In this document: positions 27,136 through 38,110 of the stretch, piece after piece
Position numbering within the stretch: the stretch's first letter is position 1
Layout: every line of letters begins with the position of its first letter
Source of the DNA: Sphaerisporangium corydalis
GTDB lineage: Bacteria > Actinomycetota > Actinomycetes > Streptosporangiales > Streptosporangiaceae
Assembly (NCBI RefSeq): GCF_025506355.1
Contig: NZ_JANZYP010000032.1
Coordinates: 1-64,000, forward strand
Length of the DNA: 64,000 nt
Direction of reading: 5' to 3'
Notes under the pieces: generated by a model
Seen by the model: the letters and a program-made list of their open reading frames with translations, nothing else
What the model was told of the DNA's origin: nothing
Database searches by the model: none
Translations under genes and position numbers: made by a program

Positions 27136-27766
27136 CGATCCCCACCTCGGGCGCAGGGTGTTCCCCGGCCCGGTGGCGCCCGAGGTGACCGGCCTGGTGC
27201 CCCGCGTCCACCACGCGGACTGGCCGGTGTGGCTCGACCCCGGGCCGCGCATGCTGCGGGACGTGCTCGACCTGTGCCGCCTGCAGACCGCCAGGAGCCT
27301 GGCCGTGCTGTCGTGGCTGGCACACGGCCGGGTCCCCGGCGACCACGCCTGGCTCTGGCCGGGACGCCGTCTCACCGGCCCCCGGCAGCACCTCATGTAC
27401 GCAGAGGCCGCCGGGGTGCCCGACGCCGCGCTCGGCCTGGTGGTCGCGAACTGGACCTGGGTGCTCGGCACCCGCTTCGCCGGCCAGGTCACCGCGCCCT
27501 ACCTGGCCGGCACCGCCTACCCCGACGACGGGTTCACCGCCGCCCAGGCGACCGTGACGCTCACCCGCATCTGGGAGCGGCACGCCGAGGCGCGCCCGGC
27601 GCTCGGCGTCGCCTGGGCGGCCAGCCGCACGATCACCGACTGGTGCAAGGCGGCCGAGCTGGGCGCCGCGTACGGCCGCGAGGCCCCCGTGTTCACCTAC
27701 CCCCGGGGCCCGCTCCCGCCGCCGGCCGGCGTCCGCCCGTGGATGGTCCGCCTGCTCCGCCTCTGA
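27119..27766 (+). CDS. Hypothetical protein overlapping the sigma-like gene
   Basis: The 215-residue frame starts at a GTG preceded by GGGGG and overlaps the previous gene by 17 bases. The product is soluble, rich in Trp, Arg and Leu, and mainly helical by appearance. Landmarks are HHADWPVWLDPGPRMLRDVL, LAVLSWLAHGRVPGDHAWLW and WAASRTITDWCKAAELGAAY. Codon use is strongly actinomycete-like, so the gene is very likely real. I do not recognise the family. The overlap suggests co-expression with the membrane protein upstream. Confidence 0.65.
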   Translation: MFTVRDDPHLGRRVFPGPVAPEVTGLVPRVHHADWPVWLDPGPRMLRDVLDLCRLQTARSLAVLSWLAHGRVPGDHAWLWPGRRLTGPRQHLMYAEAAGVPDAALGLVVANWTWVLGTRFAGQVTAPYLAGTAYPDDGFTAAQATVTLTRIWERHAEARPALGVAWAASRTITDWCKAAELGAAYGREAPVFTYPRGPLPPPAGVRPWMVRLLRL

Positions 27767-27899
27767 TCACACAAAGCGACGACGGGCGTGTGCGCGATGT
27801 GACCACGGGGAAGCCTGTGGATTGGACGGTGCGAGACCACCCGGACCCTGCCCGAGGGCGGTGTTCCCCTCCTCGGGCCGGTGAGCGGAGGGGGTGCGC

Positions 27900-28454
27900 A
27901 TGCCGCAGGAGGCGCGTCGTCGTACGGCCGTCGTGATGATCGTCCTCGCTTGCGCGCTGACGGGCGCCCCGGCGGTGTGGGCGCAGACCGGCCCCCGGCC
28001 CTTCGGGGGGAACCACTGGACGCCCGCCCCGCCGGCCGGGCAGCGGCCGGCCGGGACCGCGGGGACCGGCACGCGGCTCGGCGACCTCGCGGCCGACTGG
28101 GCGCTGACCCAGCTCGGGAAGCCGTACACCTGGGCCGCCGCGGGGCCGCGCGCCTACGACTGCTCGGGCCTGACCATGCGGGCGTGGCAGCGGGCCGGGG
28201 TCGGCCTGTCCCACTGGACCGGCACGCAGTGGACCTCGGGCCCGAAGATCTCCCTGGACGCGGTGCGCCGCGGCGACCTGCTGTTCTTCGGCCACCGCGG
28301 CCGCGACCCCGCCGCCATCCGCCACGTCGGCATCTACATCGGCGGCGGGCTGATGGTCCACGCCCCCCGGACCGGGGACGTGGTCCGCGTCGCCTCGATC
28401 TGGCGTCCGCACCTGGTGGGGGTGGTCCGCCCCCGCGACCGGGCGGCGGTGTGA
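27900..28454 (+). CDS. Secreted NlpC/P60 peptidoglycan hydrolase
   Basis: The 184-residue product has a signal peptide (cleavage near VWA-QTG, residue 28) and a C-terminal NlpC/P60 domain that cleaves peptide cross-links in the cell wall. The catalytic Cys is in YDCSGLTMRAW, the His in RHVGIYIGGG, and the third polar residue in the MVHAPRTGD segment. ATG at 27900 sits eight bases after GGAGG; a GTG at 27894 is possible. It lacks the coiled-coil of the RipA-like paralogue at 52070. It converges with ppa, 31 bases apart. Confidence 0.88.
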   Translation: MPQEARRRTAVVMIVLACALTGAPAVWAQTGPRPFGGNHWTPAPPAGQRPAGTAGTGTRLGDLAADWALTQLGKPYTWAAAGPRAYDCSGLTMRAWQRAGVGLSHWTGTQWTSGPKISLDAVRRGDLLFFGHRGRDPAAIRHVGIYIGGGLMVHAPRTGDVVRVASIWRPHLVGVVRPRDRAAV

Positions 28455-28485
28455 CGTTCGCCGCCGCCCATGGTGCCGCCGGGGG

Positions 28486-29013
28486 TCAGCGGTGGTGGCC
28501 CGTGGCCGGTCCCTCGCCCTCGTCGGTCTCGATGTGGTCGAGATGGCGTTTGATCGAGCGGTGGATCTCGATCTCGGCCTCCACCCGGCCGACCCAGTTG
28601 GCGCCCTCGACGGACTTTCCGGGCTCCAGGTCCTTGTAGACCTCGAAGAAGTGCTGGATCTCCAGACGGTCGAACTCGGGGACGTGGTGGATGTCGCGGA
28701 TATGCTCCATGCGGGGGTCGGTGGCGGGGACGCAGAGGACCTTGTCGTCGCCGCCCTTCTCGTCGGTCATCCTGAACATCCCGACGGCCCGGCAGCTGAT
28801 CAGGCAGCCGGGGAAGGTCGGTTCCTGGAGAAGGACGAGCGCGTCGAGCGGGTCGCCGTCCTCTCCCAGGGTGTCCTCGATGAAACCGTAGTCCGCGGGG
28901 TACTGCGTGGAGGTGAAAAGCAGGCGGTCCAGCCGGATCCGGCCCGTCTTGTGATCAACCTCGTACTTGTTGCGTTGTCCCTTAGGGATCTCAACGACAA
29001 CGTCGAACTCCAC
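28486..29013 (-). CDS. ppa: Inorganic pyrophosphatase
   Basis: The 175-residue cytosolic enzyme hydrolyses pyrophosphate to phosphate and so drives nucleotide, tRNA and polymer synthesis. It belongs to family I. The sequence shows [20 protein letters not shown], the Mg-binding loop [12 protein letters not shown] with its Asp cluster, and the C-terminal [11 protein letters not shown] motif. GTG at 29013 has GGAGG eight bases upstream and gives the usual N-terminus [12 protein letters not shown]. It is divergent from dacB, 100 bases away. Confidence 0.95.
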   Translation of the reverse strand: MEFDVVVEIPKGQRNKYEVDHKTGRIRLDRLLFTSTQYPADYGFIEDTLGEDGDPLDALVLLQEPTFPGCLISCRAVGMFRMTDEKGGDDKVLCVPATDPRMEHIRDIHHVPEFDRLEIQHFFEVYKDLEPGKSVEGANWVGRVEAEIEIHRSIKRHLDHIETDEGEGPATGHHR

Positions 29014-29113
29014 TGCGGTTCCTCCGCTCAAGCCCCCCCGGCACTCCGGGGCGGGCGTTAATGTCTCGTAGGCGTATATCCAGGATGACGCATGTTGGAA
29101 AGAGGTCGGTGAG

Positions 29114-30520
29114 GTGGTGCGGCGCGAGCGGGCGGTCGCGGTGGCGACCCTCGCCCTGCTTCAGGCGTTCGTCTGCTCCGTGGGCGCGTACACCCTCGCG
29201 GGGGGCGGAGGGCTGGGCGGTGTCGCCGCGACGCCGTCCGCCGGGACCGCCACGCCCACCCGGTCTCCCGTCGCCGTAGTGACCTCGGGACCGGTCCTCG
29301 GGCCGGCCCCGGACGGATCGCCCCCGGGAAGGGGTACTTTAGCGGCCAAGCTGGCCCGCGCGCTGGGCGACTCCTCACTGGGTGACAGCGTCGGCGCGGT
29401 GGTGGTCGACATCTCCGGAGGGGCGACCCTGTTCGGCAGCAAGGCCGACGTCGGCATCACGCCCGCCTCCACCACCAAGGTCGCGACGGCCGTCGCCGCG
29501 CTGACCGCGCTCGGGCCCGACGCCAAGCTCGCGACGCGCGTCGTGCGGTCCAAGGCCGGCACGCTCACCCTGGTCGGCGGCGGCGACCCGACGCTCGCCG
29601 GGCCCAGGGCCAAGGTGTCCGGCGACTACCCGAGGTTCGCCTCGCTCGCGACGCTCGCCGCCCGCACCGCCAAGGCGCTCAAGGCCGAGGGCGTCACCTC
29701 CGTCGCCGTCGGCTACGACGACTCGCTGTTCACCGGCGCGCGCACCGCGCCCGGCTGGAAGCCGGGGTACGTGCCGGAGGGCAGCGTGGCCCCGGTGACG
29801 GCCCTGACGATCGACGAGGGCCGCCAGAACCCGTCCGCCTCGGCCCGGTACGCCGACCCGCCCCGGTCGACGGCCGAGGCCTTCGCGTCGCTGCTCGGCA
29901 AGTACGGCGTCAGGACCGGCAAGTCGGTCAGGCGGGCCCGCGCGGCCGGGGGCGCCACGGAGATCGCCAGGGTGGAGTCGCCGCCGGTGTACGAGCTGGT
30001 CGAGCACATGCTGACGGAGAGCGACAACGACGTCGCCGAGGCGCTCGCCCACCTCGTCGCGGTCAAGGAGGGCAGGCCCGGCACCTTCGCCGGCGTCTCG
30101 CAGGCGGTCCAGGGGACGCTCAAGAAGCTCGGGGTCGGCGACGGGGTCGTCGTCTACGACGGCAGCGGGCTGTCCACCCGCAACCGGATCACCCCCACCG
30201 CGCTCGCCCGCCTGATCGCCTACTCCGCCTCGCCCGCCGGCCCCAATCTGCGTTCCGTGATCAGTGGGCTGCCCATCGCCGGGTTCTCCGGCACGCTCGG
30301 CCACCGGTACGCCAAGCAGGACACAAAGGTCGCAGCGGGAGTGGTACGGGCCAAAACGGGCACGCTCAACGGGGTGAACACCCTGACGGGTCTCGCCAGG
30401 ACGGCCAACGGCCGGTTGGTGGCCTTCGCGTTCATGGCCGACAACGTGCCTGATCCGCAGGGGGCCGTGGCGGCGCTCGACCGGCTGGCCGCGCTGGTCT
30501 CCAGGTGCGGTTGCTCATAA
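29114..30520 (+). CDS. dacB: D-alanyl-D-alanine carboxypeptidase/endopeptidase (PBP4, S13)
   Basis: The 468-residue exported penicillin-binding protein trims peptidoglycan peptides. A signal or anchor helix lies at residues 8-27 ([20 protein letters not shown]). The S13 active-site triad follows: [11 protein letters not shown] (SxxK), SDNDVAEAL (SxN) and RAKTGTLNG (KTG). GTG at 29114 or 29117 both fit the ribosome site. DUF2342 metalloprotease, tilS, hpt and ftsH genes follow in the same direction, the usual actinobacterial order. Confidence 0.93.
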   Translation: MVRRERAVAVATLALLQAFVCSVGAYTLAGGGGLGGVAATPSAGTATPTRSPVAVVTSGPVLGPAPDGSPPGRGTLAAKLARALGDSSLGDSVGAVVVDISGGATLFGSKADVGITPASTTKVATAVAALTALGPDAKLATRVVRSKAGTLTLVGGGDPTLAGPRAKVSGDYPRFASLATLAARTAKALKAEGVTSVAVGYDDSLFTGARTAPGWKPGYVPEGSVAPVTALTIDEGRQNPSASARYADPPRSTAEAFASLLGKYGVRTGKSVRRARAAGGATEIARVESPPVYELVEHMLTESDNDVAEALAHLVAVKEGRPGTFAGVSQAVQGTLKKLGVGDGVVVYDGSGLSTRNRITPTALARLIAYSASPAGPNLRSVISGLPIAGFSGTLGHRYAKQDTKVAAGVVRAKTGTLNGVNTLTGLARTANGRLVAFAFMADNVPDPQGAVAALDRLAALVSRCGCS

Positions 30521-30548
30521 CCGGACCGCACGACGTACGGTGGTGAAC

Positions 30549-31640
30549 ATGCAGGTGATCGACTGGGATCTGGCCGTTACTACCGGTATCCGCCTTGTCC
30601 GACCAGGGCCTCAGGTGAGCCGTGAGGAGGCCAGGCATGCCGTCACCGAGCTCAGGCGGCTCTCGCGCGAAGCCGAGGGGCACGTGCAGGAGTTCGCCCG
30701 CATCGACGGGGCGGCCGAGCCCGAGGAGGCCACCGTCGTGGACCGCCCGGGGTGGATCCGCGCCAACGTCGAGGGCTTCCGCGTCGTCCTTGAACCTCTG
30801 ACCGACCGCATGGACTCGCGGCGCGCGCAGATCCCCGCGATCGTGGGGGCCGTCGGCTCCCGCGTGACCGGTGTCGAGGTCGGCGCCGTGCTGGCCTTCC
30901 TCGCGACGCGCGTGCTCGGGCAGTACGAACTGTTCCTGCCGCCGGACCCGAGCGGGCGCGCGGCCACGGGACGGCTCACCCTCGTCGCGCCCAACATCGT
31001 GCACACCGAGCGCGAGCTCGGCGTGAACCCCCGCGACTTCCGGCTGTGGGTGTGCCTGCACGAGGAGACCCACCGGGTGCAGTTCACCGGCGTGCCGTGG
31101 CTGCGGGAGTACGTCCGGGCGCAGATGACCGAGTTCCTGCTGGCCTCCGACCTGGACCTCGGCACCATGCTCGACCGCATGCGCGCCGCCTCCGACGCCG
31201 TCGCCGACGCGATCAAGGGCGGCGAGGGCAACCTCATCGACGCGATCCAGACGCCGGAGCAGCGGGCGATCCTCGAACGGCTGACCGCCGTGATGACGCT
31301 GGTCGAGGGGCACGGCGACTACGTCATGGACGCCGTCGGGCCCGCGGTCGTGCCGTCGGTGGCCGACATCCGCTCGAAGTTCCAGCACCGCAGGGAGGGC
31401 GGCTCCCGGTTCGACCGGACGATCAGGCGCCTGCTGGGCGTCGAGCTGAAGCTGAAGCAGTACGCCGAGGGCTCCGCGTTCGTCCGCAAGGTCGTCGACG
31501 AGGTGGGCATCGACGGGTTCAACCGGGTGTGGGGCTCGCCGACGACGCTGCCGGACCACGGCGAGATCCAGAACCCCGAGCGGTGGATCGCCCGGGTGGT
31601 CCACGCCCCGGAGCTCCCGTCGGCCAACGGGCAGGTCTAG
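30549..31640 (+). CDS. Zinc-dependent metalloprotease (DUF2342 family)
   Basis: The 363-residue cytosolic protein is of the actinobacterial DUF2342 family, annotated as zinc metalloprotease or F420-biosynthesis-associated protein. The HExxH zinc site is in CLHEETHRVQFTGVPWLREY, and the further Glu/His ligand region is LVEGHGDYVMDA. Its biological substrate is not established. ATG at 30549 is taken; GTG at 30540 or 30543 is possible. It lies 28 bases after dacB and is likely co-transcribed with it. Confidence 0.88.
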   Translation: MQVIDWDLAVTTGIRLVRPGPQVSREEARHAVTELRRLSREAEGHVQEFARIDGAAEPEEATVVDRPGWIRANVEGFRVVLEPLTDRMDSRRAQIPAIVGAVGSRVTGVEVGAVLAFLATRVLGQYELFLPPDPSGRAATGRLTLVAPNIVHTERELGVNPRDFRLWVCLHEETHRVQFTGVPWLREYVRAQMTEFLLASDLDLGTMLDRMRAASDAVADAIKGGEGNLIDAIQTPEQRAILERLTAVMTLVEGHGDYVMDAVGPAVVPSVADIRSKFQHRREGGSRFDRTIRRLLGVELKLKQYAEGSAFVRKVVDEVGIDGFNRVWGSPTTLPDHGEIQNPERWIARVVHAPELPSANGQV

Positions 31641-31674
31641 CGGCCTCCTACGGGCAGGTGGGGCCGGTGGGCGC

Positions 31675-31771
31675 CCGCCTGCCCGCATAAGGGTCTTCCC
31701 CGCCTGCCCGCCTAGGGTCTTCCGGCCTGCTCGCTGGGGTCTTCCCGCCTGACTGCCCGTATGGGGCTTTC
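31675..31771. repeat. Four degenerate 22-26-bp repeats upstream of tilS
   Basis: Units starting at 31675, 31700, 31724 and 31746 share CGCCTGCCCG and GGGTCTTCC cores with length drift. They occupy the 246-base spacer between the DUF2342 gene and tilS. The repeated GGGTCTTCC boxes could bind a protein, but no support exists beyond the pattern. Confidence 0.5.
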
Positions 31772-31886
31772 TGTAGTGGTCTGACCCTTCTTGGCCGCCC
31801 GCTCCGTGAGCCGGGCGGCCCTCGGATGCGCGCCGCGCCGGGGAGCCCGCTGGGCGCGTCCGCCCCGGTCCCACCAGACTGGGGGC

Positions 31887-32864
31887 ATGGGACCGCATCC
31901 CGCCGTCGCGGAGATCCGCCGCGCCGTGCGACGCTCGCTCGCCGATGTGCCGAACGGCGCCCTCGTCCTCGTCGCCTGCAGCGGCGGGACCGACTCGCTG
32001 GCGCTGGCCGCCTGCCTCGGCTTCGCCGCGCCCCGCATGGGGCGCCGCGCCGGGCTCCTGAGCGTCGACCACGGCCTCCAGGAGGGCTCGGCCGAGCGGG
32101 CGCGCGGGGTGGTGGCGCTGGCCGCCGAGCTCGGTCTTGAGCCCGCCGAGGCGCATACCGTGAGCGTGGGCAGGTCCGGCGGTCCCGAGGCCGCCGCCCG
32201 GGACGCCAGGTACGAGGCGCTCTCGCTGGCCGCGGGCCGGCTGGGCGCGGCGGCGGTGTTCCTCGGGCACACTCTCGACGACCAGGCCGAGACGGTGCTG
32301 ATGCGGCTGTCACGCGGCAGCGGCACCCGGTCGCTCGCCGGGATGCCGGGCACCTCGGGGATCTACCGGCGTCCCCTGCTGGGCGTGGCCCGCGCGACGA
32401 CCAGGGTCGCGTGCGAGGCGCTCGGGCTCACGCCGTGGGACGACCCGCACAACGTCGACCCCGCCTACACCCGGGTGCGCGTCAGGCACGACGTGCTGCC
32501 CGTACTCGAACGGGCGCTCGGGCCGGGCGTGAAGGAGGCGCTCGCGCGGACGGCTGGCCTGTGCAGAGACGACGCCGACGCGCTCGACGCCTGGGCCGAC
32601 GAGGCGTACGCGCAGGTCAGAGGCCTCGGATCGGAGCTGACCGTCGCGGGGTTGAAGGTCCTGCCCGGCGCGGTGCGGCGCCGGGTGATCCAGCGGGCCG
32701 CGCTGGCGGCGGGCGCGAACGCCTCGGCGCTGGCGGCCGTCCACATCGAACACGTCGAGCACCTGGTCACCGAATGGAGGGGACAGCGGGTGGTGGAGTT
32801 ACCCGGGGGGATCGGAGTGGTCCGCCGGTATGGCACCCTGATATTCGCCAGCACCCTCTCATGA
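31887..32864 (+). CDS. tilS: tRNA(Ile)-lysidine synthase
   Basis: The 325-residue ATP-pyrophosphatase modifies C34 of the CAU-anticodon tRNA-Ile to lysidine, letting it read AUA. The PP-loop is [15 protein letters not shown] near residue 30, followed by [11 protein letters not shown] and the [20 protein letters not shown] motif. The C-terminal domain is short, as in other actinobacteria. ATG at 31887 has a G-rich site upstream. Twelve bases separate it from hpt, a pairing conserved across bacteria. Confidence 0.95.
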   Translation: MGPHPAVAEIRRAVRRSLADVPNGALVLVACSGGTDSLALAACLGFAAPRMGRRAGLLSVDHGLQEGSAERARGVVALAAELGLEPAEAHTVSVGRSGGPEAAARDARYEALSLAAGRLGAAAVFLGHTLDDQAETVLMRLSRGSGTRSLAGMPGTSGIYRRPLLGVARATTRVACEALGLTPWDDPHNVDPAYTRVRVRHDVLPVLERALGPGVKEALARTAGLCRDDADALDAWADEAYAQVRGLGSELTVAGLKVLPGAVRRRVIQRAALAAGANASALAAVHIEHVEHLVTEWRGQRVVELPGGIGVVRRYGTLIFASTLS

Positions 32865-32876
32865 AGGAAATCCCAG

Positions 32877-33434
32877 GTGGACGCAGCCGACATGGGGACG
32901 GACCTGGAAAAGGTCCTCATCCCCGAGGAAGAACTTCAGGCGAAGATCAAGGAGCTCGCCGGGCAGATCGACGCGGACTACGCGGGCAGGAACCTGTTGA
33001 TCGTCGGGGTGCTCAAGGGTGCGGTCATGATCATGGCTGATCTCGCGCGCGCGCTCCATATCGAGGTCCAGATGGACTGGATGGCCGTCTCGTCGTACGG
33101 GGCCGGCACCAAGTCCTCGGGCGTCGTGCGGACGCTCAAGGACCTGGACACCGACATCGCCGGACGGGACGTCCTCGTTGTCGAGGACATCATCGACTCG
33201 GGGCTGACGCTGTCGTGGCTGATCCACAACCTGCGGTCGCGCGACCCCGCCTCAGTGGAGATCTGCACGCTGCTTCGCAAGCCGGAGGCGGTGAAGGTGC
33301 CGATCGACGTGAAATACGTGGGGTTCGACATCCCTAACGAATTCGTGATCGGATACGGCCTCGACTATGCCGAGCGCTACCGGAATCTCCCCTTCATCGG
33401 CACGCTGGCGCGCCATGTTTACGGTGCGGAGTAA
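32877..33434 (+). CDS. hpt: Hypoxanthine phosphoribosyltransferase
   Basis: The 185-residue enzyme salvages hypoxanthine and guanine with PRPP to IMP and GMP. The PRPP loop is VLVVEDIIDSGLTLSWL, and the base-binding region near the end is VGFDIPNEFVIGYGLDYAE. GTG at 32877 has AAGGA eight bases upstream; ATG at 32892 is an alternative start. It follows tilS closely and precedes ftsH, the standard tilS-hpt-ftsH neighbourhood. Confidence 0.95.
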   Translation: MDAADMGTDLEKVLIPEEELQAKIKELAGQIDADYAGRNLLIVGVLKGAVMIMADLARALHIEVQMDWMAVSSYGAGTKSSGVVRTLKDLDTDIAGRDVLVVEDIIDSGLTLSWLIHNLRSRDPASVEICTLLRKPEAVKVPIDVKYVGFDIPNEFVIGYGLDYAERYRNLPFIGTLARHVYGAE

Positions 33435-33590
33435 GCCCTGAGCGAAGTTCCAGGGCGTCAACTGGTGCGATACGCCGTTATTCGGTCTCGTCGTGGGGAA
33501 CACCAGGCCGCCTGACGTACGTTGGTAGGACAAAGCCGGTGTCGCCGGGGCGGTGACCCCGTGCGGCGGCCGGTGTACCTTCGGATGTCT

Positions 33591-33662
33591 CGGAGGTGCG
33601 ACTGCCTCCGGGTAGTCAGTAGGAGCGGTTTGGGATGCCGCTAACCCCGGGCTCGCCCGGGG
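33591..33662 (+). other. Two hairpins in the ftsH leader
   Basis: CGGAGG (33591-33596) pairs with CCTCCG (33605-33610), and CCCCGGGC (33645-33652) pairs with GCCCGGGG (33655-33662). Both lie in the 277-base gap between hpt and ftsH, 50-120 bases before the ftsH start. They lack T-runs, so they look like leader structures rather than classic terminators. A role in controlling ftsH is possible but unproven. Confidence 0.4.
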
Positions 33663-33711
33663 CGTCAGGCCGTGTTCAGGAAGGGACGGGCCCGCAGGGG
33701 TTCCGCATCGG

Positions 33712-35727
<2,016 letters not shown>

Positions 35728-35730
35728 CAG

Positions 35731-36318
35731 GTGAGCGTGAAACTGCTCAAGGTCGACTCGTCCCGGATCGAGAAGGCCGTTCGCGAGATCCTTCTCGCGA
35801 TCGGTGAGGATCCGGACCGGGACGGCCTGGTCGACACCCCGGCGCGGGTGGCCCGTGCCTACGCGGAGCAGTTCGCGGGGCTCGGGCAGACGCCGGAGGA
35901 CGTCCTGACGACGATCTTCGACGCCGACCACGACGAGATGGTGCTCGTCAAGGACATCGAGGTGTTCTCCACCTGCGAGCACCACCTGGTCCCCTTCCAC
36001 GGCGTCGCCCACGTCGGGTACGTGCCGAACGAGAAGGGGCAGATCACCGGCCTGTCCAAGCTGGCCAGGCTGGTGGACGTCTTCGCCAGGCGCCCGCAGG
36101 TCCAGGAGCGCATGACCTCGCAGATCGCCGACGCCCTGATGGGCGTCCTTGCGCCGCGCGGGGTCATCGTGGTGATCGAGGCCGAGCACCTCTGCATGAC
36201 CATGCGAGGGGTGCGCAAGCCCGGCGCCAAGACGATCACCTCGGCGGTCCGGGGTGACTTCCGCGACAGCGACCGGACCCGCGCCGAGGCCATGGCGCTG
36301 ATCCTCGGCCGCCGCTGA
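35731..36318 (+). CDS. folE: GTP cyclohydrolase I
   Basis: The 195-residue enzyme converts GTP to 7,8-dihydroneopterin triphosphate, the first step of folate synthesis. Zinc ligands are in [10 protein letters not shown] and [11 protein letters not shown], and the substrate region is [23 protein letters not shown] at 35731 lies three bases after the ftsH stop, so translation is probably coupled. folP, folB and folK follow within 2.4 kb. Confidence 0.97.
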   Translation: MSVKLLKVDSSRIEKAVREILLAIGEDPDRDGLVDTPARVARAYAEQFAGLGQTPEDVLTTIFDADHDEMVLVKDIEVFSTCEHHLVPFHGVAHVGYVPNEKGQITGLSKLARLVDVFARRPQVQERMTSQIADALMGVLAPRGVIVVIEAEHLCMTMRGVRKPGAKTITSAVRGDFRDSDRTRAEAMALILGRR

Positions 36319-36377
36319 CCCCCCGCCGAGCCGGGCTCTCCGCGCGCCGGACGTCACCGGCGCGCCGAGCCGATTCG

Positions 36378-36386
36378 TTATCCACA
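36378..36386. promoter_or_regulatory. DnaA-box-like sequence between folE and folP
   Basis: TTATCCACA matches the general bacterial DnaA box exactly. It stands alone in the 120-base gap before folP. A chance occurrence or a DnaA titration site are both possible. Confidence 0.3.
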
Positions 36387-36438
36387 AAGCCGGACCCATG
36401 GCACAGATCGTCATCGGGGAGCACCTAGGCTTGACGCC

Positions 36439-37296
36439 ATGACCACATGGACGGTGCCGGGCCTGCCGGCTGAGGGCCGCTGCCTGGTCATGGGCGTGGT
36501 CAACGTCACCCCCGACTCCTTCTCCGACGGCGGCGAGTGGTTCGACCCCGACGCCGCGGTGCGCCACGGCCTCGAACTGGTCGAACAGGGCGCCGACATC
36601 GTCGACGTGGGCGGCGAGTCCACCCGCCCGGGCGCGGCCAGGGTCTCCCTGACCGAGGAGTTGCGCCGGGTCGAGCCCGTCATCCGCGTCCTGTCCCAGG
36701 AGGGTGTGACGGTCAGCGTCGACACCATGCGGGCCGAGGTGGCCGACGCGGCCGTGGACGCCGGGGCGAGCATGGTCAACGACGTCAGCGGCGGCCTGGC
36801 CGATCCGGCGATGCCCCGCGTGGTCGCGGCCTCCGGCGTGCCCTACGTCGTGATGCACTGGCGCGGCCACAGCCACCTCATGGAGGACCGCGCGGTCTAC
36901 TCCGACGTGGTGACCGAGGTCGCCGAGGAGCTGCGCAAGCGGGTCGACACCGTGCTCGCCGAGGGCGTGGCCGAGCACCAGATCGTCCTGGACCCCGGTC
37001 TCGGCTTCGCCAAGCGCGCCGAGCACAACTGGCCGCTGCTGGCCGGCATCGGCAGGCTCGGCGAGCTGGGCTACCCGATCATCATCGGGGCGTCGCGCAA
37101 GCGCTTCCTCGGCCGCCTGCTCGCCGATCCCGGCGGCGCGCCGAGGCCGTTCAGCGGATCCGACGACGCCACGCTCGCGGTCACCGCCCTGGCCGCCCAC
37201 GCGGGCGCCTGGTGCGTGCGGGTGCATCACGTGCGCCCCAACGCCGACGCCGTCCGGGTCGCGGCGGCCTGGCAGGGGGGTGAGGAGGTTCGATGA
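36439..37296 (+). CDS. folP: Dihydropteroate synthase
   Basis: The 285-residue TIM-barrel enzyme joins p-aminobenzoate to pterin pyrophosphate and is the sulfonamide target. Signature motifs are MGVVNVTPDSFSDGG near residue 18 and DIVDVGGESTRPGA near residue 53. Further conserved loops are SVDTMRAEVADAAVDAGASM, then NDVSGG and GASRKRFLG. ATG at 36439 has no obvious ribosome site, so a leaderless transcript is possible. Its last four bases overlap the start of the NTF2-like gene. Confidence 0.96.
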   Translation: MTTWTVPGLPAEGRCLVMGVVNVTPDSFSDGGEWFDPDAAVRHGLELVEQGADIVDVGGESTRPGAARVSLTEELRRVEPVIRVLSQEGVTVSVDTMRAEVADAAVDAGASMVNDVSGGLADPAMPRVVAASGVPYVVMHWRGHSHLMEDRAVYSDVVTEVAEELRKRVDTVLAEGVAEHQIVLDPGLGFAKRAEHNWPLLAGIGRLGELGYPIIIGASRKRFLGRLLADPGGAPRPFSGSDDATLAVTALAAHAGAWCVRVHHVRPNADAVRVAAAWQGGEEVR

Positions 37297-37727
37297 GCAC
37301 CACGGCAGCGGAGATAGAGAAGCTCAACGAGGCTTTCTACACCGCGATCGAGGGCGGCGACCTCGACCGCATGACCGAGATCTGGGCCGAGGACGCCATG
37401 GACCGGGTGGCGATGTGCGTCCACCCGGGCTGGCCGATGCTGAGCGGGCGCTCCGAGGTGCTCAGGTCCTGGGCGCTGATCATGGCCAACACGCCGTACA
37501 TCCAGTTCGTGCTGACCGACGTCCGCACCACGGTGATCGGCGACGTCGCGGTCCTGACCTGCGCGGAGAACATCCTCACGGCCGCCGACACCGAGGACGC
37601 CACCTTCGCCGCCGGCCGGGTGGTCGCGACCAACACCTTCGTCAGGACGCCGGCGGGCTGGCGGCTGTGGTTCCACCACGGCTCCCCGGTCCTGCAGGGC
37701 GAGGACGACGAGGAGTCCGAGGAATGA
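37293..37727 (+). CDS. Nuclear transport factor 2/SnoaL-like protein
   Basis: The 144-residue cone-shaped alpha-beta protein starts with EKLNEAFYTAIEGGDLDRMT and contains WAEDAMDRVAMCVHPGWPML, typical of NTF2-like proteins that bind or convert small molecules. It overlaps folP upstream (ATGA) and folB downstream (ATGA), so it is embedded in the folate operon by translational coupling. A role in pterin metabolism is inferred only from this position. Confidence 0.85.
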   Translation: MSTTAAEIEKLNEAFYTAIEGGDLDRMTEIWAEDAMDRVAMCVHPGWPMLSGRSEVLRSWALIMANTPYIQFVLTDVRTTVIGDVAVLTCAENILTAADTEDATFAAGRVVATNTFVRTPAGWRLWFHHGSPVLQGEDDEESEE

Positions 37728-38110
37728 CCCTTCCCCGTGAGCGTGTGGCGCGCGACAGCGTGCGGCTGGTCGGGCTGCGGGCGCGAGGGCGCCACGGGTG
37801 CCTGCCCGCCGAGCGCGAGCTGGGCCAGGAGTTCGTGGTCGACGCCGCGCTCTTCTTCGACACGGCGCCCGCGGCGGCCGGCGACGACCTGGCCAAGACC
37901 GTCGACTACGGTGAGCTGGCCGTCAGGCTGGCCGCCATCGTCGAGGGCGAGCCGGTCGACCTGATCGAGACCCTGGCCCACCGCCTGGCGGACGCGTGCC
38001 TGGTGAACGAGCTGGTCGAGGAGGTCGAGGTCAAGGTGCACAAGCCCGCCGCGCCGATCCCGCTCCCCTTCGACGACGTGGTCGTGACTGTGACGAGGAG
38101 GCGGGAATGA
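37724..38110 (+). CDS. folB: Dihydroneopterin aldolase
   Basis: The 128-residue enzyme cleaves dihydroneopterin to hydroxymethyl-dihydropterin and glycolaldehyde. It shows GLRARGRHGCLPAERELGQE with the conserved Gly-His region, KTVDYGELA, and the C-terminal VEEVEVKVHKPAAPIPLPFD where the catalytic Lys lies. The start overlaps the preceding stop (ATGA), and its own stop overlaps folK in the same way. Confidence 0.95.
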   Translation: MTLPRERVARDSVRLVGLRARGRHGCLPAERELGQEFVVDAALFFDTAPAAAGDDLAKTVDYGELAVRLAAIVEGEPVDLIETLAHRLADACLVNELVEEVEVKVHKPAAPIPLPFDDVVVTVTRRRE

